Positions 44,628 through 52,577 of a DNA stretch of 64,000 bases are shown here, piece after piece. Location of the stretch: the NCBI GenBank assembly GCA_904419835.1, contig CAJFTA010000001.1, forward strand, positions 24,269 to 88,268. The letters are read 5' to 3'. A model generated the notes under the pieces. The model searched no databases. It saw nothing but the letters and a program-made list of their open reading frames with translations, and was not told the DNA's origin. The stretch's first letter is position 1; the number at the start of each line of letters is the position of its first letter. The DNA is from an uncultured Pseudoflavonifractor sp. GTDB lineage: Bacteria > Bacillota > Clostridia > Oscillospirales > Oscillospiraceae. The position numbers and the translations under genes were made by a program.

Positions 44628-45146
44628 ATGATGTCTCTCTGTGCCGCAGTGGTGATCTTTGGCGTGGCCCTGCTGGCTTTCCTCCTACACAAGGGTCAGA
44701 AGATCAAGAGGTGGATTTCCGCCGCCTGCATGGCCGCCTGCGCGGTTTATCTGGCGTGGTACTTTCTCCCCTTCTCCGTTCCCCTCGACCCCCAGCGCAC
44801 CTCCGTACTCCTCCAGTTCACGCAGGGAGAGCCGCTGAACCTCACCCAGGAAGAGCGGGAGGAGGTGCTCCGCCTGTGTGGGGAGCTCACCTACTTTCGC
44901 CGGCCGGGGCGGGTGGTCCTGCGCACCGGCGGCACAGAGGCGGCCTATCTCATCCTCCTCCAGAGCGGGGACGGCGGCTCCGGCGAGAGCCTCCACCTGA
45001 CCCTGGCCCTCTCCCCGGAGGGCTTTGCCGGGGAGGACGGCCTCTATGGGGTCAACCAGAATCTGGACGGGGTGAGAGGACAGGAGCCCCTGGTGGAATA
45101 CATCAAAGAGCTGGCGGACAAGTACGAAATCCCCCTGGCGGAGTGA
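44628..45146 (+). CDS. Unknown membrane protein
   Basis: 172 residues: two membrane segments (about 4-20 and 31-48) and an about 120-residue exposed mixed alpha/beta domain. No family recognised. The ATG at 44628 follows AACGGAGG. The next small gene begins 37 bases later, so they may form a pair. Confidence 0.7.
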   Translation: MMSLCAAVVIFGVALLAFLLHKGQKIKRWISAACMAACAVYLAWYFLPFSVPLDPQRTSVLLQFTQGEPLNLTQEEREEVLRLCGELTYFRRPGRVVLRTGGTEAAYLILLQSGDGGSGESLHLTLALSPEGFAGEDGLYGVNQNLDGVRGQEPLVEYIKELADKYEIPLAE

Positions 45147-45183
45147 CAGACGGCGGGGCGGCAGAGAAGAGGAGGAACCAGTC

Positions 45184-45369
45184 ATGCGGTTTGTCAAGGT
45201 AATGGACTATAACACCAGGATACGCACATTGCTGAACATCGATGCCATCAGCGCCATCCAGGAGGCCCCGGGGGGCTATTATACCATCATCACCAGCGCC
45301 AACACCCCGCTGCTCCTCGACAGGAACGACGGAAAACAGGTCCTGGACATGCTGGGCCTCTCGCTTTAA
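45184..45369 (+). CDS. Small unknown protein
   Basis: 61 residues, soluble, with an alternating beta pattern (RFVKVMDYNTRIRTLLNIDA; YYTIITSANTPLLLD). Accepted because of its GAGGAACC ribosome site and the terminator just after it. Function unknown. Confidence 0.6.
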   Translation: MRFVKVMDYNTRIRTLLNIDAISAIQEAPGGYYTIITSANTPLLLDRNDGKQVLDMLGLSL

Positions 45370-45390
45370 GGGCGCCGCCAGAAAAAAGAC

Positions 45391-45425
45391 GCCGCCCCGG
45401 CTCTCAACAGAGCCGGGGCGGTTTA
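45391..45425. terminator. Bidirectional terminator between the small gene and the LysR gene
   Basis: CGCCCCGGCTCT (45393-45404) pairs with AGAGCCGGGGCG (45409-45420) around CAAC. T runs are present on both strands, stronger (six T) for the minus strand. Confidence 0.8.
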
Positions 45426-45472
45426 TCTTTGGGTGCCTGGTCTGGTGCCGGGCCCATCCGTCTGTACGGCGC

Positions 45473-46378
45473 TCAGGGCATCCCGTCCAGGGCGTAATAT
45501 TTTTTCACATGGGTGATAAAGGCCCTGACGTGCTCGGTGAGCGCGTAGTTCCGCTTCATTACAAAGTAGAGGTACCGCTGTGAGACGTGCTCCGGCAGAT
45601 CAAAGAGGAGCACCCGCTTTTCCTGCACAAAGTTGAGGGCGGCCCGCTCGGAGATGATGGACACGCCAAGCCCGCCGGCCACCAGGTTTTTGATGGACTC
45701 CTGGTCGTTGATGCGGGCGGTGACCTTCAGCTGCTCCTCGGCAATCCCCATGCTGTCCAGAAAATACTCGGCGCTCTTTTTGCTGCCGCTGCCCTGCTCC
45801 CGGAGGATGATGGGCTCCTGAAGCAATCGCTGCAGGGGGGCGTCCTGCTCCTTCAGCGACAGAAAGTGGGGGTTGACGGGGGTGATCAGCACCATCCGAT
45901 CCCGGTAGAAGGGGATGCAGGTCAGGTCCTCGTGGTCGTACTTCATGCCAATCATGCCCAGGTCAAAGCTGCCGTTGAGGATGCCCTCCACCACCCCCCG
46001 GCTGTCGCTCTGGTGGATGGTGAAGTAGGCCTCCGGGTGTGCCTTCCCGTAGGCGGGGAGAATTTCAGGCAGGATGTAGGCCGAGGGGATGGTGGAGGCT
46101 CCCAGCTGGATGATGCTGCTCTCATTGGAGGACCAGCGCCGGATCAGGTTGTCCCGCAGGCTGAGGATATTGCAGGCGCACTCATAGAGCTCCTGGCCCC
46201 GGGGGGTCACGTCCACGCTCCGTTTGGTGCGGACGATGAGGCAGGTGCCCAGCTCCTCCTCCAGGTTGCGGATGTGGGTGCTGATGGTGGGCTGGGAGAG
46301 GTAGAGCCGTTCGGCTGCCTTGGTGAAGCTGCGGTACCGCACAACCGCCGTAAAGGACTGGAGCTGCTTCATGTCCAT
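45473..46378 (-). CDS. LysR-family regulator of the selenium cluster
   Basis: 301 residues. N-terminal winged HTH (MKQLQSFTAVVRYRSFTKAAERLYLSQPTIS), then a periplasmic-binding-like effector domain. It resembles the LysR group that accompanies selenium-metabolism genes in Clostridia, an assignment that rests on context. The start ATG 46378 overlaps the desulfurase stop (TGATG), with AAGGAGG 10 bases upstream. It probably controls the divergent promoters at 47650-47739. Confidence 0.88.
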   Translation of the reverse strand: MDMKQLQSFTAVVRYRSFTKAAERLYLSQPTISTHIRNLEEELGTCLIVRTKRSVDVTPRGQELYECACNILSLRDNLIRRWSSNESSIIQLGASTIPSAYILPEILPAYGKAHPEAYFTIHQSDSRGVVEGILNGSFDLGMIGMKYDHEDLTCIPFYRDRMVLITPVNPHFLSLKEQDAPLQRLLQEPIILREQGSGSKKSAEYFLDSMGIAEEQLKVTARINDQESIKNLVAGGLGVSIISERAALNFVQEKRVLLFDLPEHVSQRYLYFVMKRNYALTEHVRAFITHVKKYYALDGMP

Positions 46379-47550
46379 CAGCGGGCATCCTCCTTCAAAA
46401 TGGCCTCCAGGGCCTCCAGGGCCCGGTCCACCTGATCCTCTGTGTTCCACCAGCCGAAGGAGAACCGGATGGTCCCGGCGGGGAAGGTGCCCAGAGTCTT
46501 GTGGGCGGAGGGGGCGCAGTGGAGCCCCACCCGGGTCATGATGCCCCAGGCGCTGTCCAGCTCGTAGGCCACCCCGGCCATGTCCCGCCCCGGCGTCTCA
46601 ATGGACACCACGCCGGTGCGGCCCTCCGTCCCCGGCAGGCCCACTGCCCGGATGGAGCGGCCCTGTTCCCGCAGGGTGTTGACGCCGACAAGGAACCGGG
46701 CGGTAAGGCCCAGCTCGTGGGCGCGGATGGCGTCCATCCCTGTCTCCTCCAGCCAGAGCAGGGCGGCGTGAAGGCCGATGATACCGGGCAGGTTGGGCGT
46801 GCCAGGCTCGAAGCGGTCGGGCATGAAGTCGGGCACCTCCTCGGTGTGGCTGATGCTGCCGGTGCCGCCCGAGAGCAGGGGGGTGATCTGTTCCGTCAGC
46901 TCCGGGTTGAGTAGGAAGCCGCCCACCCCCTGGGGGCCCAGCAGGCCCTTGTGGCCGGTGAAGGCCAGGGCGTCGATGCCCATCTCCGCCATGGAAATGG
47001 GGTACACGCCGCCGGTCTGGGCACAGTCCACAAAGAACCGCAGGCCGTGGGCCTTGCAGAAGGCACCCACCTCCCTGATGGGGAGCAGGGTGCCGCAGAC
47101 GTTGCTGCCGTGGGTCATCACCACGGCCTTTGTGTTGGGCCGCAGGGCGCTTTCCAGAATAGCCAGGTCCAGGGTCCCGTCCGGATTACAGGCCGCCCGG
47201 GTGAAGGACACGCCCTGCTGTTCCAGCTGCACCAGGGGGCGCATCACCGCGTTGTGCTCCATGGAGGAGGTGATGACGTGGTCCCCAGGCCTGAGGAAGC
47301 CCTTGAGGAGCACGTTCAGGCTCTCGGTGATGTTCCGGGTGAACACCACGTTTTTGCACGCCGGGCCGTCAAAGAGCCTGGAAATCCGCTCCCGGGTGTC
47401 GTAGACCAGCTCCTCCACGCCGTAGGCCCGCTCATAGCAGCCCCGGTTGACGTTGCTGCCCACCCGGGTCATATAGTCGTACATGGCGTCGGGCACTGCC
47501 CGGGGCTTGGGGAAGGTGGTGCTGGCGTTGTCAAAATAGATGGTATCCAT
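46378..47550 (-). CDS. Cysteine desulfurase-family PLP enzyme
   Basis: 390 residues, aminotransferase class V: IYFDNASTTFPKP at the N terminus, VVMTHGSNVCG, VDCAQTGG, PLP Lys in AFTGHKGLLGPQG (about 196) and RVGLHCAP near the C terminus with the active-site Cys. It releases S or Se from (seleno)cysteine. Its neighbours (yedE, yedF, DUF3343) point to selenium delivery. It is the first gene of the minus operon. Confidence 0.9.
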   Translation of the reverse strand: MDTIYFDNASTTFPKPRAVPDAMYDYMTRVGSNVNRGCYERAYGVEELVYDTRERISRLFDGPACKNVVFTRNITESLNVLLKGFLRPGDHVITSSMEHNAVMRPLVQLEQQGVSFTRAACNPDGTLDLAILESALRPNTKAVVMTHGSNVCGTLLPIREVGAFCKAHGLRFFVDCAQTGGVYPISMAEMGIDALAFTGHKGLLGPQGVGGFLLNPELTEQITPLLSGGTGSISHTEEVPDFMPDRFEPGTPNLPGIIGLHAALLWLEETGMDAIRAHELGLTARFLVGVNTLREQGRSIRAVGLPGTEGRTGVVSIETPGRDMAGVAYELDSAWGIMTRVGLHCAPSAHKTLGTFPAGTIRFSFGWWNTEDQVDRALEALEAILKEDAR

Positions 47551-47649
47551 TCCATCCGCTCCAATTCATGCACAGTCCGTTCCACCGGACGCCCGTTTCC
47601 GCCCAAAAGGACGGAACTTCGACCGGAACGGAGCGTGAGATTTTCCACC

Positions 47650-47678
47650 ATTCTACCATATACTTATCAAAATATCAA
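47650..47678 (-). promoter_or_regulatory. Promoter of the desulfurase-LysR operon
   Basis: Minus strand TTGATA (47678-47673), a 17-base spacer and TAGAAT (47655-47650). Confidence 0.65.
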
Positions 47679-47694
47679 ATAACAACTTTCGAAT

Positions 47695-47739
47695 CATTAA
47701 TAATTAATATTGGAAGTTTCCACCTGTGTCCACTATACT
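47695..47739 (+). promoter_or_regulatory. yedE promoter and likely LysR site
   Basis: TTGGAA (47710-47715), an 18-base spacer and TATACT (47734-47739). An AT-rich near-palindrome, ATTAATAATTAAT (about 47696-47708), and GGAAGTTTCC (47712-47721) sit on and just upstream of the -35, between the two divergent promoters. Confidence 0.5.
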
Positions 47740-47775
47740 GAACTTATACCCGACAAATTTAAGGAGTGTGTGTGT

Positions 47776-48870
47776 ATGGGTTTGAAGAAGGAAAAAACGG
47801 AAATTTTGGCGGCAGGCCTGGGGATAGGCGTCATCGCCGCGCTGCTGGTGCTCTTCGGCAATCCGGTGAACATGGGCTTCTGCATCGCCTGCTTCCTGCG
47901 GGACACCGCCGGCGCCCTGGGCCTCCACTCGGCGGCCAACGTGCAGTATATCCGGCCTGAGATCATCGGCCTGGTGCTGGGCAGCTTCCTGCTGGCCACC
48001 TTCCGCAAGGAGTTTTCCCCCAAGGGCGGCAGCGCCCCGCTGACCCGCTTTGTGCTGGGCTTCTTTGTCATGATCGGCTGCCTGATGTTCCTGGGCTGTC
48101 CCTTCCGCATGATTCTGCGCCTGGCCGGCGGCGACCTGAACGCTCTGCTGGGCCTTGTGGGCTTTGTGTGCGGCATCCTGCTGGGCGTGTTCTTCCTCAC
48201 CAGGGGCTACTCCCTGAAGCGGACCTATCAGCTGCCCGCTCTGGAGGGCCGTCTGCTGCCCATCATCCAGGTGGTGCTGCTGGTGCTGCTGGTTGCGGCC
48301 CCTGTGTTCATCCACTTCACGGAGGCGGGCGGCGGCCCCGGCGCCCAGCACGCCCCCATCATCATCAGCCTGGCCGCCGGCCTTATCGTGGGCGCCGTGG
48401 CCCAGAAGACCCGCCTGTGCATGGTGGGCGGCATCCGGGATGTGGTGCTCTTCCGGGAGTGGAAGCTGCTCATCGGCTTTGTGGCCATCTTTGCCAGCGC
48501 CCTGGTGTGCAACCTGATCCTCACCGCCGCCACTGACGGCACCTACTTCAACCTGGGCTTTGCCGGCCAGCCCGTGGCCCATACCGACGGTCTGTGGAAC
48601 GCCCTGGGCATGCTGCTCACCGGCTTTGGCTGCGTGCTGCTGGGCGGCTGCCCCCTGCGCCAGCTGGTGCTCTCCGGCGAGGGCAACACGGACAGCGCCA
48701 TCGCCGTCCTGGGCCTGGTGGCGGGCGCCGCCTTTGCCCACAACTTCGGCCTGGCCTCCAGCGGCGAGGGTCCCACCGCCAACGGCAAGATTGCCGTCAT
48801 CATCGGCATCGTGGTGGTGGCGCTCATCGCCTGCTTCAACACCTTCCGCAAGGAAAACGCAAAAGCGTAA
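47776..48870 (+). CDS. yedE: YedE-family putative selenium transporter
   Basis: 364 residues, about ten membrane segments, of the YeeE/YedE family. Conserved Cys motifs are spread through the helices: GFCIACFLRD, GCPFRM, RLCMVGG and GGCPLRQ. In this subgroup (with yedF and DUF3343) it is believed to import a selenium compound; the exact substrate is unproven. ATG 47776 has AAGGAG 9 bases upstream. Confidence 0.88.
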   Translation: MGLKKEKTEILAAGLGIGVIAALLVLFGNPVNMGFCIACFLRDTAGALGLHSAANVQYIRPEIIGLVLGSFLLATFRKEFSPKGGSAPLTRFVLGFFVMIGCLMFLGCPFRMILRLAGGDLNALLGLVGFVCGILLGVFFLTRGYSLKRTYQLPALEGRLLPIIQVVLLVLLVAAPVFIHFTEAGGGPGAQHAPIIISLAAGLIVGAVAQKTRLCMVGGIRDVVLFREWKLLIGFVAIFASALVCNLILTAATDGTYFNLGFAGQPVAHTDGLWNALGMLLTGFGCVLLGGCPLRQLVLSGEGNTDSAIAVLGLVAGAAFAHNFGLASSGEGPTANGKIAVIIGIVVVALIACFNTFRKENAKA

Positions 48871-48886
48871 GAGAGGAGAATGTACC

Positions 48887-49093
48887 ATGAAACTGCTGGA
48901 CGCGAGAGGGCTCTCCTGCCCTGAGCCCGTGATGATGATCCGCAAGGCCATGGCTACCGGCGAAAACACCTACCAGATTGTGGTGGACAACCCCACCGCC
49001 CGGGAGAACGTGACCCGCTACGCCGTGCACCAGGGCTACAATGTGTCGGTGGAGGAGAAGGACGGCGAGTTCACCCTGTCCATCACCAAGTGA
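48887..49093 (+). CDS. yedF: YedF/TusA-like sulfur (selenium) carrier
   Basis: 68 residues of the SirA/TusA fold with the key LSCPEPVMMIRKA (reactive Cys about 11). In full YedF proteins a C-terminal DsrE-like part follows; here only the TusA-like half is present. It probably carries a persulfide or perselenide between the desulfurase and an acceptor. ATG 48887 follows GAGAGGAG. Confidence 0.87.
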   Translation: MKLLDARGLSCPEPVMMIRKAMATGENTYQIVVDNPTARENVTRYAVHQGYNVSVEEKDGEFTLSITK

Positions 49094-49094
49094 C

Positions 49095-49340
49095 ATGACC
49101 TACATCGCTACGTTTTACTCCCACTTTGGAGCCATGCACTTCAAAAAGCAGTGCGAGGCCCGGGGAATGGCCGCCAAAATCATGCCTGTGCCCCGGGACC
49201 TGAGCAGCAGCTGCGGCACCTGCGTGCGCTACGAGGGGGACCGCCCCTGCCCGTCGGACGCCTGGAGCGACGAGGTGGAGCAGGCGGTGGAGGTCACCGC
49301 CCAGGGGTACCGGACCGTGTACCGGGCGGAGAACAGCTGA
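49095..49340 (+). CDS. DUF3343 putative Se/S carrier
   Basis: 81 residues matching DUF3343: YIATFYSHFGAMHFKKQCEA, then a Cys-bearing SSSCGTCVRYE. Found with YedE/YedF across Clostridia. It begins one base after the yedF stop (TGACATG). Role inferred from context. Confidence 0.85.
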   Translation: MTYIATFYSHFGAMHFKKQCEARGMAAKIMPVPRDLSSSCGTCVRYEGDRPCPSDAWSDEVEQAVEVTAQGYRTVYRAENS

Positions 49341-49352
49341 ACCGGAAGAGGC

Positions 49353-49381
49353 CGGAGCGCCATATTGGCGCTCCGGCCTTT
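49353..49381 (+). terminator. Terminator after the selenium operon
   Basis: GGCCGGAGCGCC pairs with GGCGCTCCGGCC around ATATT, followed by TTT. A very similar hairpin recurs at 49642-49668 on the far side of the element between them. Confidence 0.75.
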
Positions 49382-49641
49382 CAGCGTGTCGAGGAATCTC
49401 GACACGCTTCTCAAAAATGCTTGCATTTTTGAGAGGAGGCTACAGCCCGCTGCAGCGCACTCGCTTTGCGCGCACGTTTGCGGGCTGAGAAGTGTTTTTC
49501 CCGAGGCGCATGTCCCCGGGAAAAACAGATTTGGGCCTTATTTCGCCGCCTGCGGGCGGCGAAACTCTGCCGAGGGCCCTTTGCCCGCAGAAACGCTCTG
49601 AACGCTTGCACAGCCTTTGACAGATTTGACAAACTGGGAGA
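49382..49641. repeat. Palindromic intergenic element with three-hairpin core (element E3)
   Basis: Leading hairpins AGCGTGTCGAG/CTCGACACGCT (49383-49408) and CTCAAAAATGC/GCATTTTTGAG (49410-49433). Hairpin 1 has stem CAGCCCGC/GCGGGCTG (about 49443-49487). Hairpin 2 has stem GTTTTTCCCG/CGGGAAAAAC (49494-49503, 49517-49526) and loop AGGCGCATGTCCC. Hairpin 3 has stem TTTCGCCGCC/GGCGGCGAAA (49541-49564) and loop TGCG. Then CTCTGCCGAGG. The remainder to 49641 is a less structured tail. No gene is credible here. Confidence 0.8.
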
Positions 49642-49676
49642 CCGGAGCGCGGTATTGCGCTCCGGCCTCTGTTTTT
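49642..49676 (+). terminator. Second terminator-type hairpin, before dus
   Basis: CCGGAGCGC and GCGCTCCGG around GGTATT, followed by CCTCTGTTTTT. It resembles the hairpin at 49353-49381 and faces it across the element. Confidence 0.7.
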
Positions 49677-49687
49677 GTCCTGCGGGG

Positions 49688-49716
49688 TGGACGAGCGGGA
49701 GAAATCCCGCTATAAT
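49688..49716 (+). promoter_or_regulatory. dus promoter with palindromic spacer
   Basis: TGGACG (49688-49693), a 17-base spacer and TATAAT (49711-49716). The spacer is a near-perfect inverted repeat, GCGGGA-GAAA-TCCCGC (49695-49710). Confidence 0.6.
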
Positions 49717-49760
49717 GTTGCCTGCCCAAACAGAAGACTTTCAGCGGACAGGAGAACGAT

Positions 49761-50717
49761 ATGAGATGTTATTTCGCCCCTATGGAGGGCATCACGGGAT
49801 ATATTTTCCGCAACTGCCACAGCCGGTTTTTTCCCGGCGTGGACCGGTACTACATGCCCTTTCTCTCCCCCCGGCAGGACCACAATTTCACCCGCCGGGA
49901 GCTGGAGGACATCCTCCCCGAGCACAACGAGGGCGTCCACGCCGTGCCTCAGCTGCTGACAAAGCAGCCGGAGGACTTCCTCTGGGCGGCGGGGGAGCTG
50001 GCGGCCATGGGCTACCGGGAGGTGAACCTGAACCTGGGCTGTCCCTCGGGGACGGTGACGGCCAAGGGCAAGGGTTCCGGTCTGCTGGCCCGGCGGGAGG
50101 AGCTGGAGCGGCTGCTGGACGGCATCTTCGCCGCCGCGCCCATGGCCGTCTCCGTCAAGACCCGGCTGGGCATGCACGACCCGGAGGAGTTCGGCCCCCT
50201 GCTGGAGCTGTATAACCGCTACCCCATCGCGGAGCTGACCGTCCACCCCCGCATCCGGGGCGACTTCTACAAGAAACCGGTGCGGCCGGAGTACTTTGAC
50301 CTGGCGGTCCGCATGAGCCGGGCGCCCCTGTGCTATAACGGGGACGTGGTCACACCGGGGGATTGGGAGAAAATATCGGCGCGCTGGCCGGAGGTGGAGG
50401 CGGTGATGATAGGCCGGGGCTTGGTGGCCGATCCGTCTCTGGCGGGGCGGCTGAAGGGGGAGCGGCCCGCCGGGCTGGATACCCTGCGGGCCTTCCACCA
50501 CGAGCTGTACGAGACCTACGCCCAGGTATTTGGAAGCAGGAGAAACGCCATGCTGCGGATGAAGGAGGCGTGGACCTACCTCATCCACCTCTTCGGCGAC
50601 AGTGAAAAGCTGGAGCGGCGCATCCGAAAGGCGGCGGACACCGGGGAGTTCGAGTCGGCGGTGGACGAGGTGTTCCGTACCCTGCCGCTGCTGGACGAGC
50701 CGGCAGGGGAGTGGTAA
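49761..50717 (+). CDS. dus: tRNA-dihydrouridine synthase
   Basis: 318 residues, FMN-dependent TIM barrel: MRCYFAPMEGITGYIFR, NLNLGCPSGTVTAKGKGSGLL with the catalytic Cys replaced or shifted (CPSGTVT region), VKTRLG, ELTVHPR, YNGDVVT and IGRGLVADP. It reduces uridine to dihydrouridine in tRNA D-loops. Normal length. ATG 49761 follows GGAGAACG. Confidence 0.92.
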   Translation: MRCYFAPMEGITGYIFRNCHSRFFPGVDRYYMPFLSPRQDHNFTRRELEDILPEHNEGVHAVPQLLTKQPEDFLWAAGELAAMGYREVNLNLGCPSGTVTAKGKGSGLLARREELERLLDGIFAAAPMAVSVKTRLGMHDPEEFGPLLELYNRYPIAELTVHPRIRGDFYKKPVRPEYFDLAVRMSRAPLCYNGDVVTPGDWEKISARWPEVEAVMIGRGLVADPSLAGRLKGERPAGLDTLRAFHHELYETYAQVFGSRRNAMLRMKEAWTYLIHLFGDSEKLERRIRKAADTGEFESAVDEVFRTLPLLDEPAGEW

Positions 50718-50722
50718 AGAAG

Positions 50723-50774
50723 TCAAAAAATGCAGGCATTTTTTGAGAAGAGGCGCCCCTTGCGCGACGCCTCT
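50723..50774 (+). repeat. Double hairpin after dus (element E6)
   Basis: TCAAAAAATGC/GCATTTTTTGA (50723-50746) followed by AGAGGCG/CGCCTCT (50749-50774). The first hairpin is the same module as in elements E3 and E4 (CTCAAAAATGC type) and could terminate dus transcription. Confidence 0.6.
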
Positions 50775-50873
50775 CCACTTAATACGTCATATCTTCCTAC
50801 ATAGGCGCCTTTTTGCGCTGTCCGCACAATTCGGGGCGGGTCACAACTGCGTACCCCGCTTTTTTCAGCGGAC

Positions 50874-51737
50874 TTATTTCGCGTAGTAGCGGATGAGGCA
50901 CTGGGTGCCCAGGTCGCCCAGGCCGGCCTCCTCCAGGCTGCGGCACTCGGAGAGCACCTGATTGAGCACAGGCAGATTCAGGCCGACGGCCTCGCTCTGC
51001 TCTGCCGACAGCTTCATGTCCTTGATGAAGTGCTTCATGATGAAGCCGGGGGCAAAATCGCCCGCCGCCATTTTGGGGCCCAGGCTCTGCATCTGGAAGG
51101 AGCCGGCCGCGCCGGCGGAGATGGCGGAGAGCAGGCTGTCCAGGTCCAGGCCGTTGGCTCTGGCGTAGGCGAGGGCCTCGCACACGCCGGACAGGGCCCC
51201 GGCGATGGCGATCTGGTTGGCCAGCTTGGCGTGCTGGCCCGCTCCGGCGGCGCCCATGTGGACGATAATTCTGCCCATGGCCTGGAAGAGGGGGAGGCAG
51301 GCGTCAAAGTCGGCCCGGTCGCCGCCCACCAGGATGGACAGAGTGCCCGCTTTTGCGCCGGTGTCGCCGCCGGTGACCGGCGCGTCCAGTGGCCGCAGGC
51401 CCCTGGCCTTGCCCGCCTCCCAGATGCGCCCGGCCAGGGCGGGGGAGCTGGTGGTCATGTCCACGATGAGGGCACCGGGGCGGGCACTGGCGATGATTCC
51501 GCCGCCGCCAAAGTAGACCTCCTCCACGTCCCTGGGATAGCCCACGATGGAGAACACCGCCTCCGCGTCCCTGACGCACCCGGCCACTGTGTCCGCCCAG
51601 ACGGCGCCCTCGGCGATGACGTCCTCGCATTTGGACTTGGTGCGGCTGTATATGGTGAGGGAATATCCGGCCTTCATCAGGTTGCGCACCATGGACTTAC
51701 CCATGATGCCAACGCCGATAAACGCGATTTTGTTCAT
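50874..51737 (-). CDS. NAD-binding beta-hydroxyacid dehydrogenase
   Basis: 287 residues of the 3-hydroxyisobutyrate dehydrogenase/tartronate semialdehyde reductase family: Rossmann loop FIGVGIMGKSM (about 5-15), VDMTTSSPA, substrate loop DAPVTGGDTGAKAGTL, catalytic Lys in GQHAKLANQ (about 170) and FIKDMKLSAE. Substrate not determined from sequence. ATG 51737 has AAAGGAG 9 bases upstream, preferred over upstream starts. Confidence 0.9.
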   Translation of the reverse strand: MNKIAFIGVGIMGKSMVRNLMKAGYSLTIYSRTKSKCEDVIAEGAVWADTVAGCVRDAEAVFSIVGYPRDVEEVYFGGGGIIASARPGALIVDMTTSSPALAGRIWEAGKARGLRPLDAPVTGGDTGAKAGTLSILVGGDRADFDACLPLFQAMGRIIVHMGAAGAGQHAKLANQIAIAGALSGVCEALAYARANGLDLDSLLSAISAGAAGSFQMQSLGPKMAAGDFAPGFIMKHFIKDMKLSAEQSEAVGLNLPVLNQVLSECRSLEEAGLGDLGTQCLIRYYAK

Positions 51738-51868
51738 CTCAATCCGCTCCTTTCGCATTTATGACGCCTCTATGGTAAAACAGGGGCGTGGCGCTGTCAA
51801 GGAGGAACAGAAGGGGGGCGGGCGGCGGCGGAAAACATGGATTTTTCCACAAAACAGCGGCGGAACGA

Positions 51869-51897
51869 TTGACGATGCGGAGATGCTCCGATATAAT
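51869..51897 (+). promoter_or_regulatory. Promoter for the cytidylate-kinase-like gene
   Basis: TTGACG (51869-51874), a 17-base spacer and TATAAT (51892-51897). The spacer contains GGAG...CTCC. Confidence 0.75.
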
Positions 51898-51983
51898 AAT
51901 ACTGTAACCAAAAGCGCCGCCATGCCAGGCGGTTTTTTTCATCTGCAAACGGGATTTTTTACGAAATTTTGGAGGTGTGTGGA

Positions 51984-52577
51984 ATGAAAACTGTGATTAC
52001 CATCGGCCGTGAATATGGCTCCGGCGGACGCCTTGTGGCGAAGAAGCTGTCCGAGGCGCTGGACATCCCCTTCTATGACAAGGAGGTCATCCAGGGCGTG
52101 GTGAAGAAGACCGGCTTTGCCGAGAACTTTGTCCGCGACGCCGAGCGCCGCCCCACCAACAGCTTTATTTACGACCTCTACTTCTCCGCCCAGTCTCTCT
52201 CCACCCAGGACCAGGTGTTTATCGCCCAGTCCGGCGTCATCAAGGACCTGGCGTCCAAGGGCGGCTGCGTCATCGTGGGCCGCTGCGCCGACTACATCCT
52301 GCGGGAGCACAAGGACCTGCTGCGGGTGTTCATTTATGCGCCCATGGAGGAGCGTATCCGCCGGGCCGTGGAGGAGTACGGCGACAATGAGAGCAATATG
52401 GAGAGCTTTGTAACCCGCAAGGACAAGCAGCGCGCCTCCTACTACAATTATTTTACCAGCGTCCGCTGGGGCGACCGGAAGAGTTATGACCTGTGCATCA
52501 ACTCCGCCCTGGGCCTGGACACCGCCGTGGAGCTTATCCGCACGGCGGCGCTGGCCAGGGAGGGACAGGGAAAGTAA
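51984..52577 (+). CDS. Cytidylate kinase-like protein
   Basis: 197 residues of the Cytidylate_kin2 family: VITIGREYGSGGRLVAKKL (P-loop-like), FYDKEVIQ, VGRCADYIL and ASYYNYFTSVRWGDR. Related to CMP kinases but the nucleotide substrate is unproven. ATG 51984 follows GGAGG by 8 bases. Its stop overlaps the MATE start (TAATG). Confidence 0.88.
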   Translation: MKTVITIGREYGSGGRLVAKKLSEALDIPFYDKEVIQGVVKKTGFAENFVRDAERRPTNSFIYDLYFSAQSLSTQDQVFIAQSGVIKDLASKGGCVIVGRCADYILREHKDLLRVFIYAPMEERIRRAVEEYGDNESNMESFVTRKDKQRASYYNYFTSVRWGDRKSYDLCINSALGLDTAVELIRTAALAREGQGK

